Origin: Ruania alba
Lineage (GTDB): Bacteria > Actinomycetota > Actinomycetes > Actinomycetales > Beutenbergiaceae
Assembly (NCBI RefSeq): GCF_900105765.1
Contig: NZ_FNTX01000001.1
Span: 310,001-374,000, forward strand
DNA length: 64,000 nt
Direction of reading: 5' to 3'
Shown: positions 59,075-64,000 of the stretch, piece by piece
Layout of the letters: the number at the start of each line of letters is the position of its first letter
How positions within the stretch are numbered: the first letter of the stretch is position 1
Notes under the pieces: generated by a model
Databases searched by the model: none
The model's input: only the letters and a program-made list of their open reading frames with translations
Told to the model about the DNA's origin: nothing
Made by a program: the position numbers and the translations under genes

Positions 59075-60196
59075 TTCCATCGGTTCGCCCTGCCCGGCGC
59101 CGATCAGGCGCATCGTGGCCGCGACGATGTGCTCGGCCGCGCGGCGGTCACCGTACGGGCTGGCCGTTGCACGCAGCCGCTGAGGAAGTCCTGAGTCGGC
59201 CAGGAGCCGCTGCGCCACGACGCTGATGCCGGGGCCGGGTGGTACCAGGTGCGCAAATCCGGCGTCCACCGACTCGGGACGTTCGGTGGAGTTGCGGACG
59301 ACGATCAATGGCTTCTTCAGCACGGTGCACTCTTCCTGCAGGCCACCGGAATCGGAGACCAGCAACACGCAGCCGCTGGCGGCGGCGAGGAACTCCGCGT
59401 GCCCGAGCGGACCGGTGACGGTGAGGGGGTCGCTCAGATGCTCCAGGCGGTGCCGGGCGAGGAGGGCGCGGGTGCGGGGGTGCAGGGGGAGGAGGACCGG
59501 TAGCCCGATCCGGGCGAGCTGATCCAGGATCACCTCCAGCCGCGCGGGGTCGTCGGTGTTCTCCGGCCGATGGATGGTGGCGAGGACGAAGTCGCCGGCC
59601 ATCCACTGCCGCCCGGCGATGGCGGGGGCCCACCGCTCGAGCATGCGCTCGACGGAGGGCACGATCGTGTTTCCGGTCAGGACGATCCGCTCGGCCGGCA
59701 CTCCTTCGGCGCGCAAGTTCTGCACGTTGTGATCGGTGGCGGCGCAGTGCAGGTCGGCGAGCGCGCCTACGAGGAGCCGGTTCAGCTCTTCCGGCATGGC
59801 CCGGTCGTGGCTGCGCAACCCGGCCTCGACGTGGATCAGGGGAATGCCGTGGTAGCTGGCCGCCTGGGCACCGGCATTGGTGGAGTTCGTGTCTCCCTGC
59901 ACGATCACCGCGGCCGGGCGCTCAGCCGTGAACAGGTCATCGAGCTGGCCGAGGCTGACGGCGATCTGCTGCGTACGGGTGCGACCGCCCACGCCAGTGA
60001 GCACGGTCTCGGGCGCCCGGAGCCCGGCCCCGGTATAGCAGTCGTCGGCCAGGTTCGCGTCGTAGTGCTGGCCGGTGTGGATCACCCACGCCCGCCTGCC
60101 CAGCTCCCGGATCACCGGGGCCAGCTTGATGATCTCCGGTCGGGTACCGAGCACGACGGCGATCCGGCCCGGGGGTGTGGACGTTGCGGTGGTCAT
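58883..60196 (-). CDS. wecB: UDP-N-acetylglucosamine 2-epimerase, non-hydrolysing, with extended C-terminus
   Basis: 437 residues. The first ~370 are Wec[58 protein letters not shown] and [21 protein letters not shown]. It makes UDP-ManNAc for surface glycans. The frame runs on ~65 residues past the normal end, antisense to the 3' end of fumC; those residues (from about [13 protein letters not shown]) look like antisense sequence, not a domain. Start ATG 60196. It follows the surface-protein gene after a strong hairpin, and probably supplies or modifies sugar for the same glycan. Confidence 0.9.
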   Translation of the reverse strand: MTTATSTPPGRIAVVLGTRPEIIKLAPVIRELGRRAWVIHTGQHYDANLADDCYTGAGLRAPETVLTGVGGRTRTQQIAVSLGQLDDLFTAERPAAVIVQGDTNSTNAGAQAASYHGIPLIHVEAGLRSHDRAMPEELNRLLVGALADLHCAATDHNVQNLRAEGVPAERIVLTGNTIVPSVERMLERWAPAIAGRQWMAGDFVLATIHRPENTDDPARLEVILDQLARIGLPVLLPLHPRTRALLARHRLEHLSDPLTVTGPLGHAEFLAAASGCVLLVSDSGGLQEECTVLKKPLIVVRNSTERPESVDAGFAHLVPPGPGISVVAQRLLADSGLPQRLRATASPYGDRRAAEHIVAATMRLIGAGQGEPMESGVRHRGDVERLIEHLGGDLAPLDVPEVLDGLPDRDALGHRVLGDLRGRLVPDVPVQRGDDRG

Positions 60197-60238
60197 GACG
60201 TCGCTGTGCCTTCCTTGGTCGGCATGCGGGGCGTGGGT

Positions 60239-60277
60239 GCACCGCCGGGCGGGTACTGGGAACCCGCCCGGCGGTGC
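60239..60277 (-). terminator. hairpin between the surface-protein gene and wecB
   Basis: A perfect 16-bp stem (60239-60254 with 60262-60277, core CACCGCCGGGCGGG) and a 7-base loop. It stands 12 bases after the surface-protein stop. It may end the exosortase operon or reduce read-through into wecB. Confidence 0.8.
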
Positions 60278-60289
60278 GGCTTGGGTGGG

Positions 60290-61324
60290 TCAGGTGGGCG
60301 TCTGGCCTGCGCGCTGCCGGCGGCGGAGCAGGAGACCGCTGCCGAGGACCAGGGCGAGCGCCCCGGCACCGATCCCGGCCTGCGCCGAGACGATGGACGC
60401 CCCGGCCTCGGGTGGAGTGAAGATCGGGTAGACGTCGTTGGACGGATCGTTGCCTTCCCAGCCCGCCGGGAACGCGATCGTCTGGGCGAATACCTGCGTG
60501 TCGGGGGGAGTGCCTCCCGCCACTGCGTAGCCGATATTCGTGGAGCCGATGACGTCGCCCTGGTCGGCGTGCCCGGTCCCGGTGACGGTGCAGCTGATGT
60601 CGGTGGTGGTCACCTGGCAGCTGCCGATGCCCGTCTCGCCGTTGATGTAGACGGTGTTGGTGCCAGCGTTGAACGACCCGCCATTCATCGCCTGGTCGGT
60701 GATCGTCATTCCCGGCCCGTAGTCGCAGCCCTCTGCCGAGAGGCAGGTGAAGGCGACGTCGTAGTACGCGGTCCTTCCCGGCTCCATCAGGCCGCTGCCG
60801 GGCTTGCCCCAGTCGCCGGACCCCGTCTCGGGACCCACCACAGTGATGGGCACCGTGTGGCTGTCGTTCGCCGGTTCCGGATCCTCAGGGACGACGACAT
60901 GGGCCGCGGTGATGACGTCGGTGCCGGGTGCAAGGCCGGTGACGGTCATGATCGCGCTGAAGGTGAACCCGGCACCCAACCCGGTGCCGGTACAGGTGAC
61001 AATTCGTCCGTCCACGGTGCACTCGCCCTGAGGCGAATCGACGCCCTCAAGAACCGGATCGGGCGCGATGATGTCGGGCAGAGTGATGGTCTGGGTCCAG
61101 TCCCCGCTGTCCACGGTGCCGCGGTTGAACACGTTGACGTACACAGTTCCCTCGCCGCCAACCTCCACAGGATCGGTCACGAAAGTCGTTTCCGACTCCA
61201 GGTCGGTGGGGTCAGCAGCCTGCGCGGCCGGGGCGGTGACGGAGCCGATCCCGAGCGCCAGGACCGCTCCGGTCAGTACGGTCAACGCCCGCCTGGCTCC
61301 GTGTTGGTGCGTTCGTGCATTCAT
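60290..61324 (-). CDS. secreted surface protein with C-terminal anchor, likely exosortase substrate
   Basis: 344 residues. A signal peptide (basic N-terminus, hydrophobic core, APAAQA with cleavage near Ala36) leads to two DUF11/CARDB-like beta domains (VFNRGTVDSGDWTQTITLPD, and the second around YYDVAFTCLSAEGCDYGPGMTITDQ) with Cys pairs that could form disulfides. The C-terminus has a short Pro/Gly/Ala linker (TPPEAGAS), a membrane helix (about 316-333) and RRRQR. There is no LPxTG or PEP motif; the tripartite tail is nevertheless of the kind removed by sorting enzymes. It stands 21 bases after the exosortase gene. AGAGG precedes ATG 61324. Confidence 0.85.
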   Translation of the reverse strand: MNARTHQHGARRALTVLTGAVLALGIGSVTAPAAQAADPTDLESETTFVTDPVEVGGEGTVYVNVFNRGTVDSGDWTQTITLPDIIAPDPVLEGVDSPQGECTVDGRIVTCTGTGLGAGFTFSAIMTVTGLAPGTDVITAAHVVVPEDPEPANDSHTVPITVVGPETGSGDWGKPGSGLMEPGRTAYYDVAFTCLSAEGCDYGPGMTITDQAMNGGSFNAGTNTVYINGETGIGSCQVTTTDISCTVTGTGHADQGDVIGSTNIGYAVAGGTPPDTQVFAQTIAFPAGWEGNDPSNDVYPIFTPPEAGASIVSAQAGIGAGALALVLGSGLLLRRRQRAGQTPT

Positions 61325-61345
61325 CAGTGATTCCTCTCCCTTGGG

Positions 61346-61909
61346 TTATCCGAGGTGCGGTGCCGGCCGGTGCCGACCCGTCGGTGAGGCCCCGGCGATC
61401 TTCAGGAAGACCATCGCCGCGACGACGAAGCCGGCGATCGCGAAGATCGAGCCGATGACGGTGTGACTGAGCGCGTAGCCGTCCATGCCCCAGCGCTGCA
61501 GGGAGACGGCGATCATGGCGAGGCGGAGCTGGTTCACCGCGACGATCAGCACGAGCGCGAGGGCGAGGCCGGTGACCAGGCGGTGCCAGGGGATCCGCGT
61601 CAGGGCCAGCAGCACCGCACCGATCCCCAGCAGTGGCCCGGCGAGCAGGGCGACGGTGCACTCCCACGTGTTCCGCAGCCCGATCAGCTCGCCGCCGGTC
61701 CAGGAGAAGTAGATGGCATCCCGGTTCGTGTGCGTCGATCCGGCCAGCACCAGGTCGAACCAGGTGCCGGCCAGACTCATCTCGCCGTAGCGGACCTGTT
61801 GCTGCCAAAAGAGCATCGCGGCGGCCGCGCCGAGCAGCACCAGCGCGGCGGTGATGCGGACGAGCCTGCGCCCGAGCGGGTAGTCGCCGGACGTCGTGGG
61901 TGCGCGCAT
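61346..61909 (-). CDS. exosortase/archaeosortase-family transpeptidase
   Basis: 187 residues, mostly membrane helices. The family triad is visible and correctly spaced: Cys84 in NTWECTVALLAGP, Arg129 in AVNQLRLAM and His149 in YALSHTVIG. Exosortases cleave C-terminal sorting signals outside the membrane and are usually linked to exopolysaccharide synthesis. They are rare in actinobacteria compared with proteobacteria; the subtype cannot be named here. AAGGAGG lies 9 bases before ATG 61909, inside the end of the glycosyltransferase gene, whose stop is 4 bases upstream. The surface-protein gene follows. Confidence 0.82.
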   Translation of the reverse strand: MRAPTTSGDYPLGRRLVRITAALVLLGAAAAMLFWQQQVRYGEMSLAGTWFDLVLAGSTHTNRDAIYFSWTGGELIGLRNTWECTVALLAGPLLGIGAVLLALTRIPWHRLVTGLALALVLIVAVNQLRLAMIAVSLQRWGMDGYALSHTVIGSIFAIAGFVVAAMVFLKIAGASPTGRHRPAPHLG

Positions 61910-61913
61910 CGGT

Positions 61914-63266
61914 TCATGCCTCCTTGGCGGTCGCGCCGACGGTGAGGTTCTCCCCGTTCCGGCGCGTCTTGGCCCAGCCACCGCGCCGCAAGGCGATGCG
62001 GACGAACGCCCGGGTGACGGAGACGTACATGTAGTAGATGTAGAGCCACAGGCCGAGCCCCCAGAGGATCGACTGCCACCGGGTGGCCCGCGGTTCGCAC
62101 GTCGCGCGGTAGATCGGTCCCCACATGGCGAACGGGGCGACGCTCATCAGGAAGAACAGCGCGAGCAGCCACCACGAGCTCGCCAGCCAGTTCACGACCC
62201 CACCCGGTACCTGCAGGGTCCCGCTCACGGTGAGCACCGCCAGCGTCGGCCACAGGAACAGGCCGAGCATCTGGATGAACGGCAGCATCAGGTAGTACCC
62301 GGACTCCAGGACTCCGCCGGAGGTGAAGTGTGGTGACCGCACGATCTGCGGCAGGTACTTGATGCACTGGATGTTTCCCTGCGACCACCGGGTGCGTTGG
62401 GTGAACAGTCGCTTGAGGTCCGTCAGCCCCTCCTGGGAGACGTAGCTGTCGGCCACGAACCGGATCTCGTGGCCGGTGAGCAGCACATGCACACCGAGCT
62501 CGAAATCCTCCAGCAGGGCGCCGTGCCACGGCCGCCCCGCCTGGGTGGCGATCGCGTCGAGCACCGTCAGGCGGGTGAACTGACCGTTGCCGCCCAGTCC
62601 GACGCTGCGGGTCTGGGTGCGTAGGGCCTGCATCGCACAGATCGAGGTCCGGAACTCGATGTCCTGCATCCGCACCAGGTACCGGGATAGGGCGTTCGCG
62701 GCCCGCCCCTTGCTCGGCCGGGGTCGGTGATCGTCGCGGTTGCGCATCTGTACCGAGATTTGTGCGGCACCCACGCGTGGGTCGCCGAAGACCTTCGTCC
62801 CCGCGACGTGGTCCAGTGCGTCGCCCGCCATCTGTCCGTCCGCATCGACCACGCACACGATCACCCGGGTGCGGTCACAGCCGGCCGGAAGGAACGCGTT
62901 CAGGCGGTGGTAGGCGGAGTTCAGCGCGTCTCCTTTTCCGGTGCGGGCGTGCGGACGGCGCCGCTGCACCAGGTGCACCATCGGGTCGGTCGCAGCCCGG
63001 GAGCGCACCACGTCCGCGGTGGCGTCGTCACTGTCGTCATCGATCACCCACACGTGTGCGCCGGCGAAGGTGGCGCGAAGGCGATCGATCGTGGCGCCGA
63101 TGACCACGTCCTCGTCCCGGCACGGAACGAACATGTGCCACTCGAACGCCTCCGCATCGCCGGGCTGGTCCGGCAGGCGGCGAAAGAAGGCCCGGGCGAT
63201 CGTGGCCAGGTAGGACAGGAACGTCACCACGATCACCAACGAGATGCCGATCAGGAGTGAACCCAT
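61914..63266 (-). CDS. processive family-2 glycosyltransferase
   Basis: 450 residues. An N-terminal membrane helix leads to a GT-A domain with the D,D,D,QxxRW pattern: DDDSDD (76-81), DAD (141-143), LEDFE (Asp254) and QRTRW (290-294). At least four C-terminal membrane helices follow. This is the plan of cellulose, hyaluronan and poly-GlcNAc synthases, which polymerise and export a beta-linked glycan. The sugar is unknown; nearby wecB suggests N-acetylhexosamine. ATG 63266 shares its A with the stop of the 50-residue gene upstream, so translation is coupled. Confidence 0.9.
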   Translation of the reverse strand: MGSLLIGISLVIVVTFLSYLATIARAFFRRLPDQPGDAEAFEWHMFVPCRDEDVVIGATIDRLRATFAGAHVWVIDDDSDDATADVVRSRAATDPMVHLVQRRRPHARTGKGDALNSAYHRLNAFLPAGCDRTRVIVCVVDADGQMAGDALDHVAGTKVFGDPRVGAAQISVQMRNRDDHRPRPSKGRAANALSRYLVRMQDIEFRTSICAMQALRTQTRSVGLGGNGQFTRLTVLDAIATQAGRPWHGALLEDFELGVHVLLTGHEIRFVADSYVSQEGLTDLKRLFTQRTRWSQGNIQCIKYLPQIVRSPHFTSGGVLESGYYLMLPFIQMLGLFLWPTLAVLTVSGTLQVPGGVVNWLASSWWLLALFFLMSVAPFAMWGPIYRATCEPRATRWQSILWGLGLWLYIYYMYVSVTRAFVRIALRRGGWAKTRRNGENLTVGATAKEA

Positions 63267-63418
63267 CAGTGCTCGACCCGCTTCAGATGTGCGGTGCGGA
63301 CGAGCAGCAGACCGGCGATGATCACCACGAGCGCCACCAGCAGGTAGAACCCGGTGGCGACACCGGTGTAGGCGAGGGCGGCAGTTGCGCCGATCCCTGG
63401 CCCTCTGCTCGCGTACAT
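63266..63418 (-). CDS. 50-residue protein consisting of an LAxTG-type sorting signal
   Basis: The frame has an in-frame TAG 10 codons before ATG 63418, so the protein is truly short. Residues 1-14 are a polar, Gly-rich head. Residues 15-19 are LAYTG, matching the LAxTG motif of class E sortases. Residues 20-40 are a hydrophobic helix and 41-47 a basic tail (RTAHLKR). There is no N-terminal signal peptide. AAGGAG lies 14 bases before the ATG, rather far. It heads the glycosyltransferase-exosortase operon. It could be a membrane microprotein, a sortase substrate or a subunit of the synthase. Confidence 0.75.
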   Translation of the reverse strand: MYASRGPGIGATAALAYTGVATGFYLLVALVVIIAGLLLVRTAHLKRVEH

Positions 63419-63516
63419 GAGCTGCTGTGTCTCCTTGCGTATCTAACGTCCACGGCCGGCGCCCTCGCCGACCAGTCCTTCGGTCAGCTCACGGTGGCAA
63501 GGCACCGACGACGTCG

Positions 63517-63577
63517 GGTCACCGCGCGGTCACCGGCACGCACACCCCGGTCACCGGGCGGTCAACAACGGGTCGGC
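63517..63577 (+). promoter_or_regulatory. SARP-type operator, direct heptamer repeats
   Basis: GGTCACC at 63517-63523 and 63528-63534, GGTCACC at 63549-63555, GGTCAAC at 63560-63566 and GGTCGGC at 63571-63577. Starts are 11, 21, 11 and 11 bases apart. Heptamers with 4-base spacers are the known form of SARP binding sites. They lie between the divergent operon and the SARP gene. Confidence 0.7.
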
Positions 63578-63633
63578 CACGCCGCCGGCACCGCCCGGCA
63601 GCACCTCGAACTGCCCCCTGCCCACTCGCCCCT

Positions 63634-63651
63634 GGTGACCCGGCGGTGACC
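63634..63651 (-). promoter_or_regulatory. second SARP-type operator in the opposite orientation
   Basis: On the minus strand GGTCACC reads at 63651-63645 and 63640-63634, again 11 bases apart with a 4-base spacer. It points toward the exosortase operon. TACGCT at 63672-63677 is a -10 candidate for the SARP gene on the other strand. Confidence 0.65.
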
Positions 63652-63775
63652 GAGGGAGCCAGCGGCCCGGCTACGCTGACGGCCGGCGACCGGCGCGGCG
63701 ATCGTGCCGATGACGATCCGTGGAGGGAGCAGGGGCCGGCTCAGCGAGCGTGCGAGTGAGTACCCCGGACAGCGA

Positions 63776-64000
63776 ATGGTGCGTATCGATGTGCTCGGCC
63801 CGCTCAGGGTCACCTCCGGGCGGCGGCCGGCCGACATCGGCGGACAGCGTGTGGAACTGCTCGCCTGGCTCGTGATGCACGCGAACCGCCCCCTTCCGAT
63901 CGGCGAGGTCTCGCGCATGCTCGGCGATGGCGCTCGCCACGGCACGGCCCCACAGGTCCGGATTCAGTTGCGCAGGTTGGCGGTCGCACTGCCCAACGGC
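63776..64000 (+). CDS. SARP/BTAD-type regulator, N-terminal part only
   Basis: 75 codons to the window edge. MVRIDVLGPLRVTSGRRPADIGGQRVELLAWLVMHANRPLPIGEVSRML is the typical OmpR-like winged helix that opens SARP regulators. It should be followed by a bacterial transcriptional activation domain outside the window. ATG 63776; the adjacent GTG 63779 would also do. Divergent position and matching heptamer repeats suggest that it controls the glycosyltransferase-exosortase operon and perhaps itself. Confidence 0.85.
   Translation, partial: MVRIDVLGPLRVTSGRRPADIGGQRVELLAWLVMHANRPLPIGEVSRMLGDGARHGTAPQVRIQLRRLAVALPNG

Noticed and set aside
59570-61330. 586-codon open frame on the plus strand
   Set aside because: It is antisense to wecB and the surface-protein gene and has no domain.

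Overview
The window is high-GC actinobacterial chromosome. A WhiB protein, an actinobacterial rRNA operon, GuaB3, a SARP-type regulator, many GTG starts and TANNNT -10 boxes all point that way. The ribosomal gene order and 16S character suggest the order Micrococcales, near Ruaniaceae or Beutenbergiaceae; that placement is inference, since no database was searched. No CRISPR array, insertion sequence, prophage or tRNA gene was seen.

Layout. 1-4.0 kb: two tandem large LuxR-type regulators, the first cut by the window edge. 4.2-7.5 kb: infA-rpmJ-rpsM-rpsK-rpoA-rplQ, with no rpsD between rpsK and rpoA, closed by a strong terminator. 7.5-10.3 kb: an alpha/beta hydrolase, a ROK kinase, truA and a DUF5709-type protein. 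10.4-13.1 kb: rplM-rpsI, terminator, glmM, terminator. 13.5-19.2 kb: one complete 16S-23S-5S operon with promoter, processing stem and terminator. 19.5-22.7 kb: a DedA protein, a frameshifted carboxylesterase and coaA. 22.7-33.3 kb: a housekeeping block, glmS-acpS-nnr and alr-tsaE-tsaB-rimI/rhodanese fusion-tsaD-GH3 lipoprotein. It serves amino-sugar and cell-wall precursor supply, acyl-carrier activation, nicotinamide repair and the t6A tRNA modification (TsaB/D/E). 33.4-35.2 kb: a padR gene with a palindromic operator over its own start, then three tandem HAAS/DUF1700-type copies in progressive decay. 35.2-39.5 kb: an ABM monooxygenase, a YbdK-type ligase, a THUMP-like methyltransferase and a PrsW-type membrane protease. 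39.5-41.4 kb: a less GC-rich islet with one unrecognised gene and remnants. 41.4-45.4 kb: lacZ-type beta-galactosidase divergent from a TetR regulator. 45.4-54.5 kb: CIRCE-controlled groES without groEL, whiB, a MerR regulator, guaB, an ABC exporter, a DEDDh exonuclease, a VOC protein, guaB3, a GNAT and a DUF1304 protein. 54.6-59.1 kb: a LuxR/TPR regulator, an Rv2258c-like methyltransferase and fumC. 58.9-64 kb: wecB and a divergent SARP/exosortase locus.

The most interesting region is 60.2-64.0 kb. A leftward operon encodes a 50-residue protein that is almost nothing but a cell-wall sorting signal (LAYTG, hydrophobic stretch, basic tail), a processive family-2 glycosyltransferase, an exosortase-like transpeptidase with its Cys/Arg/His triad, and a secreted surface protein with a C-terminal membrane anchor. 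A SARP-type regulator is transcribed the other way. The gap between them holds heptamer repeats (GGTCACC) at exact 11-bp spacing in both orientations, the classic form of a SARP operator. I read this as a regulated surface glycan and protein-anchoring module.

A second theme is leaderless expression. About nine genes have a TANNNT box ending 6-8 bases before an ATG or GTG, with no ribosome-binding site.
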